From NCBI GenBank assembly GCA_023382595.1, contig JAHDWB010000001.1:1895653-1959652 (forward strand): DNA of 64,000 nucleotides, given 5' to 3'. Source of the stretch: Anaerolineales bacterium. Its GTDB lineage: Bacteria; Chloroflexota; Anaerolineae; Anaerolineales; Villigracilaceae. How positions within the stretch are numbered: position 1 is the stretch's first letter; each line of letters starts with the position of its first letter. Shown piece after piece: positions 8,519-16,890 of the stretch. Both the position numbers and the translations under genes were made by a program. A model generated the notes under the pieces. That model was not told the origin of the DNA. It made no database searches and saw only the letters and a program-made list of their open reading frames with translations.

Positions 8519-9556
8519 TCACGGACTCCCCAGCACCACCGCAATATAATCCCCATACGAACCGTTGGAAGAATACGCGTAGCCCACGCCCATTTCTGTC
8601 GTGCGCGCCTTCAGGATGGCGTCGCGGTGGATCTGGTCGTTCATCCACCATATCATTGCTGCCTGCGGACCGCCTCCGCCGTAGATGATCTCCTCCACAA
8701 ATGAAGGCGAGTATCCCGTTGCCAGTACCCGCGCGCGGATGGAGGATCCGTTCGAGCCGGTGTGGCTGATCATGTTGTTACATGCCATGTCCGCGGCGTG
8801 TGCTTGGGCGGCGCTCGCCAAGAAGGAATTGATTCTCAAAGCAGGCAAGCCCGCCTTGGCGCGTTCCGCGTTGATGAGCGAAGCAATCTGTTCGACGTAA
8901 CCGGCGTTCTGGCTGTAATTGCAGTTCCCGCCGCCGGTGCCGGGGGGCGTGCTGCCCGCGTTCCCGCCTCCACCGCCGGAACTGGTCGGCTGGGGAACCG
9001 TCCCGCCGCTGCCGACGGCGATCTTCACCCAAAAGGTCTTCTCGATGCCGATCGGCACGTCCCCGCCGTTCAGGTCGTTGAGCGTAAAGTATCCCGTGTA
9101 CGATCCGTTCGCGCTCGGCGCGGTCAGATCCACTGAAACGAGGGCATTGGTCTTCGGCAGTGTATCAGGGATCGGGGCGGAGAGAGGCGCGTTCATCTGG
9201 TCTCCGGCGGCAAACTTGAGCGTGTATCCGATCCACGGGCAGGTTCCCGTGTTGACGAATTCCCATGTCTTCGTGAAGGTTTCGCCCGGGCTCACGCGCG
9301 TTCCGTCCTGAATGGTCACGTCGCGCAGCAGCACCGCGCTGTTCGTGCAGTTGGGCGGCATGGTGACGGAGAGGGTGGGCGTCAGTGTGATCTCAGGCGT
9401 GGGCGTGAGAGTGGGCGGCACAAAAACCACTTGGGTTGGCGGCAATGTGGCGGTGACGAATCCTTCGGGTGCCGGCGTGGGTGCATCGCCGACCTGCACC
9501 GAAATGCAGGAGGCGAGCAGGGTGGCGATCAGGAGAAAAAGAACTGTTTTTTTCAT
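8519..9556 (-). CDS. Lipoprotein with NBR1-like Ig domain and CAP (SCP/YkwD) domain
   Basis: 345 residues. A lipoprotein signal peptide ends at the lipobox LLASC. A Pro/Thr linker follows, then a domain around residues 70-180 with TWEFVNTGTCPWIGYTL that matches the NBR1-type Ig-like fold. After a Gly/Ser-rich spacer comes a CAP domain (about 215-345) beginning IASLINAERAKAGLPAL, with the conserved SAAQAHAADMA and MISHTG. CAP domains in bacteria are extracellular with poorly known function. It lies 16 bp downstream of the methyltransferase-like gene on the same strand. Confidence 0.85.
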   Translation of the reverse strand: MKKTVLFLLIATLLASCISVQVGDAPTPAPEGFVTATLPPTQVVFVPPTLTPTPEITLTPTLSVTMPPNCTNSAVLLRDVTIQDGTRVSPGETFTKTWEFVNTGTCPWIGYTLKFAAGDQMNAPLSAPIPDTLPKTNALVSVDLTAPSANGSYTGYFTLNDLNGGDVPIGIEKTFWVKIAVGSGGTVPQPTSSGGGGGNAGSTPPGTGGGNCNYSQNAGYVEQIASLINAERAKAGLPALRINSFLASAAQAHAADMACNNMISHTGSNGSSIRARVLATGYSPSFVEEIIYGGGGPQAAMIWWMNDQIHRDAILKARTTEMGVGYAYSSNGSYGDYIAVVLGSP

Positions 9557-9572
9557 TGTATAAATTTTTGGA

Positions 9573-11804
9573 TCAGAACATCATCAACTGTCCCGTGGAT
9601 TTCTCCACCGGGTCGCTGGCGATCTGCTCTTCGAACGTTTCCCGCGTCAATATCGGGACCTCAGCCAGGCTTCTCACCAGACGATATTTCATCAACCGAC
9701 GCGTTTTCAAACGCTCCTTGAGCAACGGATCGCGCTCCTGTTTATATGCGACCAGCGCCGCGCGCCCGCCGGGAATGACGATTACGGTTTGTTCGTCGCT
9801 GGTGTCCAGCGCGCGGTGGACCAGCGCCGACGCCAGTACGTAGAACTTCCTTGCGGTTTTTCCGTTTTCGTTCCAGGTCAGCACTTTATCATCTTTGGAT
9901 GAAACGTAGTTAAGTCTTTGTCCGATCTTTTCCAACATTCCGAACATATTCTTCATCTCGTCGCGCCGGACAGATGCGACATCCTCCGCGCGCAATGCCC
10001 AACCGCCGCCGTCTTTTTCCGCGTAGGAATTCAACACTGCGTAGATCAATCCTTTTGGCGGGGTCATCAAGCCCGTGAACTGTTTGTTCAAATCTTCTTC
10101 GACATCCAAAAAAAGCGGATTTGGATTCTTTTGAAGATACGTCACCACTGCCACTTCCACACGGTCAGAGAGCGACTCACCTTTTTCGGTGGTTGAGTAG
10201 CCCGCGTTCGTCGGGCGTACCGAAACCACCCCCCACATCCCCGTATCCACTGCATCGCCGGTCGAATAGTGATGAAATCCCTTCTCTTCCTTCAACGCTT
10301 TATCGAGTAATCCGTTCGTTCTGCGCATCGCTTCATCGAACTCGTCCCCGCTTTGTTTCAGGGCATTCGCTTCGGTCAGCGTGATCAAGCCCGCTATATG
10401 CAAATGCAAATAATCCACAGGCTCGCCTCGTTCCGACAAAAACTCGCGCATCGTCTTTCGCACCGCATCCAGATCCGCCGCGCCAGCTTCCGTTTTTTGC
10501 GCGCTCTTCCAGACGACCTGCACGGCATCATGTTCCGTGCGCAATGCCGCGCTTTCCAGTGAAAATCCCGCCGTGTGTGCGGCAGTGAACGCGGAGGTAA
10601 GGAACGGCGCTTCGGGTTCGGGGATCAACCCGAACATCGGCACGCCGTCCGCGAGCAGTTCGTTCAAGTGGCTGAACATGGCGAACAGCGCGGTCGCGTT
10701 CCACGCCCAGTCGTAGCGTCTGCGGCGCAGCGCAACTTTATACGGCTCGACCGCGTCCTTGCCCCACAGCCAGCCAGCCCACAATGCCGAGAGAGTCCAA
10801 AACGCCTGATTCGGGCGCGGCACTGCTCCGATCACTGCCGCGATCGGGATTTCACGCTTGACTTCATGCGCCAGGTCACGCAGGCGACCTTCGTAGATGC
10901 AGATGCCGCCCGTCTCCGGGATCTTCTTGGGCCACGCTTCACACGGGACTGGGGAACCTGATCGGGCAAACAAACCGACTCCACGCTCGAGCATCATCCA
11001 CACATTGTGCTCGCGGAATTGATTTGGCGTGCTCAATTGCTTCGGGCGCGGACGTTCCGTAGGATGACTCCATAATGTGTTGCCTGCGTCACAAGCCAGT
11101 AGTGTCAGCGCGGTCAATGCGCGTTTTCTCTCAGCAGATAGATTTAAACTGTCCAGACGGTTGATGATCGTTGTCAGCACATACAGCGGGCGCGGCAGAT
11201 AATGCTCGATGGCTTCCTCCGCGTAAAAGCGGTCTTCGTCTTTGAGCGAGATCACCCGCTCGAACGCCCGCGAGCGGTGCAGGGCGTCCGTGGCGGCGAT
11301 CTTCTTGGCGTTTTCCATATCCTGTTCTGTGACAAGCCGCTCACCACCATCTTTGCAATGCGGACATTCATATATGCGCGCGTACGGCGTCTCTTCGCCT
11401 TTGCGCCATAAAAAGGCTGTTGCCTGGATCTGCTCTTCGCATTTTTCGCATGATGTGAGATACAGGGACTGGAAATGTGCTTCAAGCCGTTCATTCCCTT
11501 TTTTGACGGCAGCCAGGTCCGCGATTGCGGCAATGAATTCTGATTCGGGCGGCGGGTTGGCGAAGATCTCCAGCAGGAAGCGTGTGATGGGATTGTTCGC
11601 CGTCACCAATACGCGGTGTCCGCTGCGGGCGGCTTCAAGGACAAGCTGCGGGGAGAATCCGAACGGGTCGAGCAGCCAGCTTGAGGGTTTGTCCAGAAGC
11701 GCGAGCCAGCCGGCGATGACCCCGTCCTCCAGCGCTGGAAGAAAGCGTGCAAGCGGACCGGTGTCCGCGGGTTTGAATCCTGCGATGTAGGGTTGGAAAT
11801 CCAT
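9573..11804 (-). CDS. Methyltransferase-like protein with embedded zinc ribbon, likely non-catalytic
   Basis: 743 residues from ATG 11804; an in-frame TTG at 11837 is less likely. Around residues 48-75, LLDPFGFSPQLVLEAA followed by GHRVLVTANNPI resembles the SAM-binding motif I of DNA adenine methylases (normally DPFxGSGT). At about residues 121-155 the pairs CEKC and CPHC form a zinc ribbon, also as in DUF1156-type methylases. The catalytic (D/N)PP(Y/F) motif is not seen, so activity is doubtful. Residues ~525-539 are encoded by a palindromic repeat found elsewhere as intergenic DNA. No restriction partner is nearby. A 22-bp palindrome lies just upstream. The relationship is inferred from motifs. 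Confidence 0.55.
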   Translation of the reverse strand: MDFQPYIAGFKPADTGPLARFLPALEDGVIAGWLALLDKPSSWLLDPFGFSPQLVLEAARSGHRVLVTANNPITRFLLEIFANPPPESEFIAAIADLAAVKKGNERLEAHFQSLYLTSCEKCEEQIQATAFLWRKGEETPYARIYECPHCKDGGERLVTEQDMENAKKIAATDALHRSRAFERVISLKDEDRFYAEEAIEHYLPRPLYVLTTIINRLDSLNLSAERKRALTALTLLACDAGNTLWSHPTERPRPKQLSTPNQFREHNVWMMLERGVGLFARSGSPVPCEAWPKKIPETGGICIYEGRLRDLAHEVKREIPIAAVIGAVPRPNQAFWTLSALWAGWLWGKDAVEPYKVALRRRRYDWAWNATALFAMFSHLNELLADGVPMFGLIPEPEAPFLTSAFTAAHTAGFSLESAALRTEHDAVQVVWKSAQKTEAGAADLDAVRKTMREFLSERGEPVDYLHLHIAGLITLTEANALKQSGDEFDEAMRRTNGLLDKALKEEKGFHHYSTGDAVDTGMWGVVSVRPTNAGYSTTEKGESLSDRVEVAVVTYLQKNPNPLFLDVEEDLNKQFTGLMTPPKGLIYAVLNSYAEKDGGGWALRAEDVASVRRDEMKNMFGMLEKIGQRLNYVSSKDDKVLTWNENGKTARKFYVLASALVHRALDTSDEQTVIVIPGGRAALVAYKQERDPLLKERLKTRRLMKYRLVRSLAEVPILTRETFEEQIASDPVEKSTGQLMMF
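10188..10230. repeat. Palindromic repeat (family A) inside a coding sequence
   Basis: 43 bp from GGTGGTTGAGTAG to CGAAACCACC with a GC-rich inner hairpin. The same element is intergenic at 24464-24507, overlaps the end of aroE at 28734-28772, and is degenerate at 24554-24581. Here it is in frame and encodes VVSVRPTNAGYSTT in the methyltransferase-like protein. Confidence 0.85.
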
Positions 11805-11827
11805 CTTAAATCGGTATTTTTCTGGCG

Positions 11828-11849
11828 CGATTATCAAATTTGATAATCG
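11828..11849. promoter_or_regulatory. 22-bp perfect palindrome between divergent genes
   Basis: CGATTATCAAA is followed directly by its exact complement TTTGATAATCG. It is centred between the divergent starts at 11804 (methyltransferase-like) and 11903 (pseudo-receiver protein). Each strand carries TTGATA, a possible -35; on the plus strand TAATCG follows after 17 nt. A dimeric repressor or activator site controlling both genes is the simplest reading. Confidence 0.6.
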
Positions 11850-11902
11850 ATGGATAAAATTGTAATCGAAAAGGTGTTAGAATTCGCATAAGGATAATTC
11901 AG

Positions 11903-13054
11903 ATGACCACCGGGGAACGCATTCTCATTGTTGAAAACGACCCAGATATTGCGGATCTGATCGGCAGACAGTCACTGCAGCCGCTCGGCTATCAGGTGAC
12001 GGTTGTTTCTGATGCCGCTTCTGCTCTGAAATATGCGGTTCAGACTCCCCCGGACCTGATCCTGGCAAATATCAATTTGCCGGGTTTGAGCGGGAAAGAC
12101 CTGCTTGCCGCTTTCAGTTCGCAAAGTGTGCGCTCGCCCGTGATCGTGATCGCTGAAAAAGGGCAGGAACCGGATGCGATCCAAGCCTTCCGCCTCGGTG
12201 CCACGGATGTGATGTTCTGGCCCCTGCGGGATGCGGAAGTGGTGTCCATTGTCGAACGCGCCCTGCGTCAGACTCAGGAGACGCGCGAACGCCAGAAACT
12301 TGACCGTCAGCTGAAGGCGACCAACGACGAATTGCAAAAACGCCTGCGAGACCTGACGACCATTCTTGCCACTGCCAAGGCGGTGGTCTCCCTCACCGAT
12401 CAACGCAAGTTATTTGACCGTTTGCTTGAAAGCGCCCTGCAATTGGGCGAAGCAGACCTTTGCTGGTTGATGCTGCGCGACGAGAAGAGCAATAGTTACA
12501 TTTTGCGTGCCCAGCGCAGTCTGCCCGATTCGTGGGCGAAGAAAATGAACCAGCCCGTGGACGATGGCATCAGTTCGCTGGTGGCGCTTTCCGGGGAGAG
12601 TCTGTTCATGAACGGGGCTCCCTTGCAAAAGTTCAAGATTGCGGCGCTTGGCAAGTCTGTGGGCGTGATTCCCATCAAGATCAAGAACGAGGTCATTGGG
12701 TTGTTGATCGTGGTGCGCAAGAAGGATAACGAGTTTTCGCGCGATGCCCAGACCATGCTCGAAGCCATGGCGGATTACGCTTCGATCTCTCTTGTGAATG
12801 CGAGGTTGTTCCGCGCCCTTGAGCAGACGGCTGAAAATGCGCGCGCAGGCGAGAAGCGCCGTCAAGCCGCGCTGGAGACACTGCGTGAAACGATCCAAGG
12901 TGAGGTACAGGCGGCTGTCTATCCGTTGAACCTGCTGTTGACGGAAATGCCCGGCGCTTTGAACGAAGAACAGAAGAAGGCGCTTGAATCCGTGCAGGCA
13001 GCCTTGCAACGCCTGACGCGTTCCTCAGAAAAGACCATCGCTCCGCACAACTGA
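11903..13054 (+). CDS. Pseudo-receiver plus GAF domain signalling protein
   Basis: 383 residues: a receiver-fold domain (about 5-125), a coiled linker, a GAF domain (about 150-315) and a helical tail. In the receiver the phospho-acceptor Asp is replaced by Asn (N56, in DLILANINLPG), the conserved Thr/Ser by Ala (A84) and the conserved Lys by Trp (W106, in MFWPLRD). It should therefore not be phosphorylated in the normal way. No DNA-binding domain is present, so output is probably by protein contact. It stands 19 bp upstream of a histidine kinase that also has a degenerate receiver. Confidence 0.8.
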   Translation: MTTGERILIVENDPDIADLIGRQSLQPLGYQVTVVSDAASALKYAVQTPPDLILANINLPGLSGKDLLAAFSSQSVRSPVIVIAEKGQEPDAIQAFRLGATDVMFWPLRDAEVVSIVERALRQTQETRERQKLDRQLKATNDELQKRLRDLTTILATAKAVVSLTDQRKLFDRLLESALQLGEADLCWLMLRDEKSNSYILRAQRSLPDSWAKKMNQPVDDGISSLVALSGESLFMNGAPLQKFKIAALGKSVGVIPIKIKNEVIGLLIVVRKKDNEFSRDAQTMLEAMADYASISLVNARLFRALEQTAENARAGEKRRQAALETLRETIQGEVQAAVYPLNLLLTEMPGALNEEQKKALESVQAALQRLTRSSEKTIAPHN

Positions 13055-13073
13055 CGAGGATTTCATTGACTCC

Positions 13074-14522
13074 ATGATGAAACAGGAACTCATCCTACTG
13101 GCACTGGACGCATCCCCGATCCTCGATCTGATGGAGCGGGCTTTACGCGCGGCGGGGTATGAAGTGGCGGTTGCGCATGATCGCCCATCGATGGATAAGT
13201 CCATTCAGGAGGCGATACCGGCTCTTGTGATCATCGGTGAGAAATTTGCGGATGCGGAAGGGCTGTCCATGTCGCGGGAAATGTTGGAGCGTTTCCCAAC
13301 CCTGCCGATCATTTTGTACACCGAACAGGATACTACGGGATTGCTCCGGTCCACGTTTAAGACGGGGCTGATGGGATATCTTTGTCCCCCGCTCAAAGTG
13401 GATGACATCGTGGATGAGGTTCAGCGGAGTTTGAACCGCGCGCGGAGTTTGGGGGATTGGCTTCGGCGTGAAGTGAAGCGGACAACTGCGTCGCTGGAGA
13501 AGAAAGCCAAAATATCGGAAACAGAACGAATTAAGTTGGAGGCGATCATCTCGAACATTCAGGATGGGGTGATCGTGATCGATGAGCATCAGCACATCCT
13601 GCTGATCAACCATGCTGTGCGGGACATTTTCCGCCTGAGCGGTGATCCGCTTGCAGGCAAGCCGCTGAAGGATGTCATTGCGAACGATGATCTGCATGCT
13701 CTGCTGGTGCGCGCCAGTGATGGACCGTTGAAATATCATGAGATCAATTTCAACGACGGGCGGGTCTTCAACGCGCAATACACGCCCATCCCCAAGATCG
13801 GCGGTGCGGTGACCATGCAGGATATTTCCTACCTGAAGGAACTTGACCGCCTTAAAAGCGACTTCATCCATACGATTTCGCACGACCTGCGCTCGCCGTT
13901 GACCGCCATCCTTGGATATACCGAATTGATCGAACGTACGGGGTCGCTGAACCAGACGCAGCATGAATTTCTACACCGCCTGCAGGGAAGTGTCCAGCAC
14001 GTGACCAGCCTGGTCAATGACCTGCTTGATCTGGGGCGCATGGAGGCGGGGTTCGATACGCGCCGCGAGACGGTTCACATCGAGAATGTGCTCAAATATA
14101 CGCTGGATGTGGTCGAACCGAGCGTACGCAAAAAAAACATCAAACTTTCAAAGGAAATTGCCGATGGGCTGCGCCCGCTGCGGGCGAACCCGATCCGCAT
14201 CCGGCAGATGCTGGATAATCTCGTAGTCAATGCCATCAAATACACCCCGAATGAAGGCAGCGTGACTGTCAGCATGTCCATGCAGGATGATCAGATCGTG
14301 ATCCGCGTGCAGGATACCGGACCGGGAATCCCGCCGGATGAGCAGGCGCGCGTGTTCGAGAAGTTCTATCGCGCCACGAACCGGCCCGACGGTGTGGAAG
14401 GCTCCGGGCTGGGGCTTGCCATCGTCAAATCCATCGTGGACAGCCAACAGGGACGTGTATGGGTTGAAGCCAATGCAGAGCAGGGATCCACATTCGTTGT
14501 CCTTCTGCCGGCGGAAGAGTAA
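13074..14522 (+). CDS. Sensor histidine kinase with N-terminal pseudo-receiver and PAS domain
   Basis: 482 residues without membrane segments: degenerate receiver (about 5-122), coiled linker, PAS (about 152-255), HisKA and HATPase. The phospho-accepting His is H270 in FIHTISHDLRSPLTAIL; the N box (DNLVVNAIKYTP), DTGPGI and GSGLGLAIV are intact, so the kinase core should work. The receiver has Gly (G55, in LVIIGEKF) where Asp is expected and CPPLK near the usual Lys position. No functional receiver protein is adjacent, so its phospho-target is elsewhere. Likely co-transcribed with the preceding gene. Confidence 0.85.
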   Translation: MMKQELILLALDASPILDLMERALRAAGYEVAVAHDRPSMDKSIQEAIPALVIIGEKFADAEGLSMSREMLERFPTLPIILYTEQDTTGLLRSTFKTGLMGYLCPPLKVDDIVDEVQRSLNRARSLGDWLRREVKRTTASLEKKAKISETERIKLEAIISNIQDGVIVIDEHQHILLINHAVRDIFRLSGDPLAGKPLKDVIANDDLHALLVRASDGPLKYHEINFNDGRVFNAQYTPIPKIGGAVTMQDISYLKELDRLKSDFIHTISHDLRSPLTAILGYTELIERTGSLNQTQHEFLHRLQGSVQHVTSLVNDLLDLGRMEAGFDTRRETVHIENVLKYTLDVVEPSVRKKNIKLSKEIADGLRPLRANPIRIRQMLDNLVVNAIKYTPNEGSVTVSMSMQDDQIVIRVQDTGPGIPPDEQARVFEKFYRATNRPDGVEGSGLGLAIVKSIVDSQQGRVWVEANAEQGSTFVVLLPAEE

Positions 14523-14561
14523 TATTCTTTTGCAGGAATTAAAAAACCGAAGTTAAAATGC

Positions 14562-14587
14562 TGACGCCGGGTGTGAACCCGGCGTCA
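14562..14587 (+). terminator. Hairpin after the histidine kinase gene
   Basis: An 11-bp GC-rich stem, TGACGCCGGGT and complement, has a 4-nt GTGA loop. The T run after it is weak (ACTTTCG), so termination may be partial; a small ORF with a strong ribosome site follows at 14613. Confidence 0.6.
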
Positions 14588-14612
14588 ACTTTCGCCAAAG
14601 GAGGAGACAGGG

Positions 14613-14684
14613 ATGAGCAGTATTGGAGGTGTCTTCCGTCTCCGTATTGATAGTAGCCCATATTGCGGTTTTCAACCATCGTAG
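14613..14684 (+). CDS. Possible 23-codon small ORF
   Basis: ATG preceded by AAAGGAGGAG (from about 14597), one of the strongest Shine-Dalgarno sequences in the window. The peptide begins MSSIGGVFRLRIDSSPY and ends in TAG at 14684. There is no larger gene in 14523-14761 on this strand. It could be a real micropeptide, a regulatory ORF or the remnant of a lost gene. The base sequence alone does not decide. Confidence 0.3.
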   Translation: MSSIGGVFRLRIDSSPYCGFQPS

Positions 14685-14761
14685 AATGTCACTGAAAAGT
14701 GTGACAAAATTCACAAACAAGCAGGGAAGTTCCCTACCCTTGAATCATGGGAAGTGGATAT

Positions 14762-15370
14762 TCATTTGCGGGGCAGGCGGGAAAGGATGGATGAATCGCG
14801 TTTCTTTTGCGGAGCGGATTCGGTTTGCCCGCTCCGCATACTTTCCAATTCGCCACTGAAGCGCATCCAATCCTCCACGAGAATGACGAAATGCGGGCTT
14901 TTATCCTTGAAGAACAGCGGGGAAAGGAACAGCCGCAGCGATGATTGCGACATGGGAAAGGCGTTCAACTCGATCACCAAGGCGGTCATTTTTGCAAGCG
15001 GCTGGATGATCTCCGCCTGCCATTTTGAAACACTGTTTGGCGGGAACAACGTTCCCAACGTTGCTGTTGCGGCGCGGCGAATCCGTTTGTACGAAATGTT
15101 CAATCGCAGGAACGGCGTTGCCAGCCGCAGATAATCAGGGAAAGCCTGCACATACGCGCCTTTGCGGATCAGCCACAACAACAAACCGATGAAAAGATTC
15201 AAACTGCCAACACTTGCGAGCACAAGCCAGCGCCACTGCTCGTATCCGCGGCTGAACAGCAGCCATGCCAGCCCAAGCAGGGCGATGCCAAGCGTCAAGA
15301 CCGCCGGAGTCCAGCGGTTGATCATGTGCGTGTAGACAACTAGCGGATAACGTCTGCCGCCCTTTGCCAT
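14762..15370 (-). CDS. Two-helix membrane protein of unknown function
   Basis: 202 residues. Two hydrophobic helices (about 20-40 and 47-68) are followed by a soluble region beginning KGAYVQAFPDYLRLATPFLRL, whose beta-rich pattern is suggestive of a PH-like domain. The tail is basic. It begins 3 bp after the translin-family gene and is the last gene of the ssb operon. The family is not recognised with confidence. Confidence 0.65.
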   Translation of the reverse strand: MAKGGRRYPLVVYTHMINRWTPAVLTLGIALLGLAWLLFSRGYEQWRWLVLASVGSLNLFIGLLLWLIRKGAYVQAFPDYLRLATPFLRLNISYKRIRRAATATLGTLFPPNSVSKWQAEIIQPLAKMTALVIELNAFPMSQSSLRLFLSPLFFKDKSPHFVILVEDWMRFSGELESMRSGQTESAPQKKRDSSILSRLPRK

Positions 15371-15373
15371 GAT

Positions 15374-16054
15374 CTATTGATCCTCTTTGGAGCCGCCGCT
15401 TCTTTTTTGACCTGCAGCCTGTCCGGCGTTTAACTGACCGATCAACGTCCCGATGGCTTGTTCGAGGTGCTCCCCGCGCAGGCTGAAAGTGATGTCACCG
15501 CGCGTCTTTTCGATGATGCCGCGCGCCAGGTCGGTTTGGCGGCGCAGACCGTTGGTGATGGCGTCGGGATAATCCATGGTGACCATGATCGAGTAGATCT
15601 CGTCCATGTAACCGAGCAGGCGTTCGGCTTCCTCCGAATATCCGTGGCGCAGGATATCGAGCGTGCGGCGGCGCAGTTCGCCGACGACTTCCGCCAAACC
15701 GTTGAGATAGGTTGCGGGTTCAACGACCAGTTCTTCGGGAGTCTGAAGCGGTTCGTTGCGGATCAGCGCGCAAGTGACGTTCGCTTCCACGAATTCCTTG
15801 AGCGCATCCTGAGTGTATCCCGCATAATACAGGTCGGGATGCTCGGAGAGCGAGTCGCGCAGTTCGTCCGCAAGTTGGCGCGCTTCCTGCAATTGCGCCT
15901 GCATGGTTTCGGTGTCGTCGCGGTGCACGGCGCGGATGGCAAGGGAGCAGGCGCGGGTCAACTGCCGCGCACGGGCAAGCGCCTGGTCGCGCGCGATGGT
16001 GCGGGCATCGAAATTCTTGCGGATCTGTTCCGCGATGGCTTCCAGTTTGTGCAT
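15374..16054 (-). CDS. Translin-family RNA/ssDNA-binding protein
   Basis: 226 residues, nearly all helical. The middle and C-terminal parts match the translin family (COG2178): an acidic LYYAGYTQDALKEFVEANVTCAL region, then YLNGLAEVVGELRRRTLDIL, then a run ending LARGIIEKTRGDITFSL. Eukaryotic and archaeal members bind RNA or single-stranded DNA as ring oligomers. The C-terminal ~25 residues are low-complexity and acidic/basic. It sits in an operon with ssb and DUF3467 (2-bp gap to the latter), which supports a role in single-stranded nucleic acid handling. Confidence 0.8.
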   Translation of the reverse strand: MHKLEAIAEQIRKNFDARTIARDQALARARQLTRACSLAIRAVHRDDTETMQAQLQEARQLADELRDSLSEHPDLYYAGYTQDALKEFVEANVTCALIRNEPLQTPEELVVEPATYLNGLAEVVGELRRRTLDILRHGYSEEAERLLGYMDEIYSIMVTMDYPDAITNGLRRQTDLARGIIEKTRGDITFSLRGEHLEQAIGTLIGQLNAGQAAGQKRSGGSKEDQ

Positions 16055-16056
16055 GG

Positions 16057-16395
16057 TTATTCCTTCGGCGGTTCGGGCGTCGGACCTTGGAACGGCTTGA
16101 AGAGGTTGTCTGCGAGGGTGGAGTTGGTCGGAAGGTTGATCTCGCCAAATGCGGCTTCGTAACGGGCGATGTTTTCGGTCAGCGCCCGCACGAGTAATTT
16201 TGCGCTGAGTGGCGTCATGACAATGCGCGAGCCGATCTTTGCGCGCGGCTCGCCGGGCAGGAGATGGGCAAAGTCAATCACAATATCGGACGGGGAATGG
16301 GCGATGCGCGCGAGGTTGGCATAGACGATCTTAAGATCGGGCGGCAGTTCAAGCGTGGGACCGGCAGGTTTGGGGGGGATTTGAGGCGTAGTCAT
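16057..16395 (-). CDS. DUF3467 domain protein
   Basis: 112 residues. It has the DUF3467 pattern: VYANLARIAHSPSDIVIDF near the start, then RIVMTPLSAKLLVRALTENI and YEAAFGEI. A Pro-rich tail follows. The biochemical role of the family is unknown. It lies 66 bp downstream of ssb and 2 bp upstream of the translin-family gene, so it is very likely part of the same transcript. Confidence 0.85.
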   Translation of the reverse strand: MTTPQIPPKPAGPTLELPPDLKIVYANLARIAHSPSDIVIDFAHLLPGEPRAKIGSRIVMTPLSAKLLVRALTENIARYEAAFGEINLPTNSTLADNLFKPFQGPTPEPPKE

Positions 16396-16461
16396 GAAGG
16401 TTTCCTACAAAGGATTGTCCCGCAGGCTGATTCGCATCAATCTGCGGGACGGCTGTTTCGG

Positions 16462-16890
16462 TTAGAAGGGAATGTCATCTTCGGGCGGCAGTTCCGCCAT
16501 TTCCATGCCGCCGCTGCCCATGGAGGGTCCGCTGTCGCTTTCGTTGCGGGAGGAGAGGAAGCGCACGGTCTGGGCGGTGACTTCGAAGGATGAACCGGCG
16601 GAGCCGTCCTGCTTGGTCCAGATGCGCGGACCGCCGGTGGCTTTGTCCGGTGTCAGGCGTCCTTCGATCAATACCTTGGAGCCTTTCTTGAGATACTGGT
16701 TGCAGGCTTCGGCGGTTTTTCCCCATGTTGAAATGCGGAACCAGATGGTCTCCTTGACCTGCTCGCCGTTTCCGGCTGTATATTGGCGGCTGGTGGCAAC
16801 CGAGAAGGAAGTCACTGCCTGACCGGTTGGCGTGTAGCGCATTTCGGGGTCCCTGCCTACATTGCCAACGATGATAAGAGTGTGATACAT
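16462..16890 (-). CDS. ssb: Single-stranded DNA-binding protein
   Basis: Binds single-stranded DNA in replication and repair. The 142-residue protein has the OB-fold start TLIIVGNVGRDPEMRYTPTG, the WFRISTWGKTAEACNQYLKKG core, and an acidic tail ending DDIPF, the tip that recruits partner proteins. The linker is Gly/Ser/Met-rich and short. First gene of a four-gene minus-strand operon with DUF3467, translin-family and membrane genes, rather than the common rpsF-ssb-rpsR order. Confidence 0.95.
   Translation of the reverse strand: MYHTLIIVGNVGRDPEMRYTPTGQAVTSFSVATSRQYTAGNGEQVKETIWFRISTWGKTAEACNQYLKKGSKVLIEGRLTPDKATGGPRIWTKQDGSAGSSFEVTAQTVRFLSSRNESDSGPSMGSGGMEMAELPPEDDIPF

Noticed and set aside
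13143..13964. Minus-strand ORF of 273 codons
   Set aside because: Antisense to the histidine kinase gene; no motif.
14523..14761. Remnant of a larger gene around the 23-codon ORF
   Set aside because: No recognisable protein similarity was seen in any frame past the TAG, so only the small ORF is listed, with low confidence.
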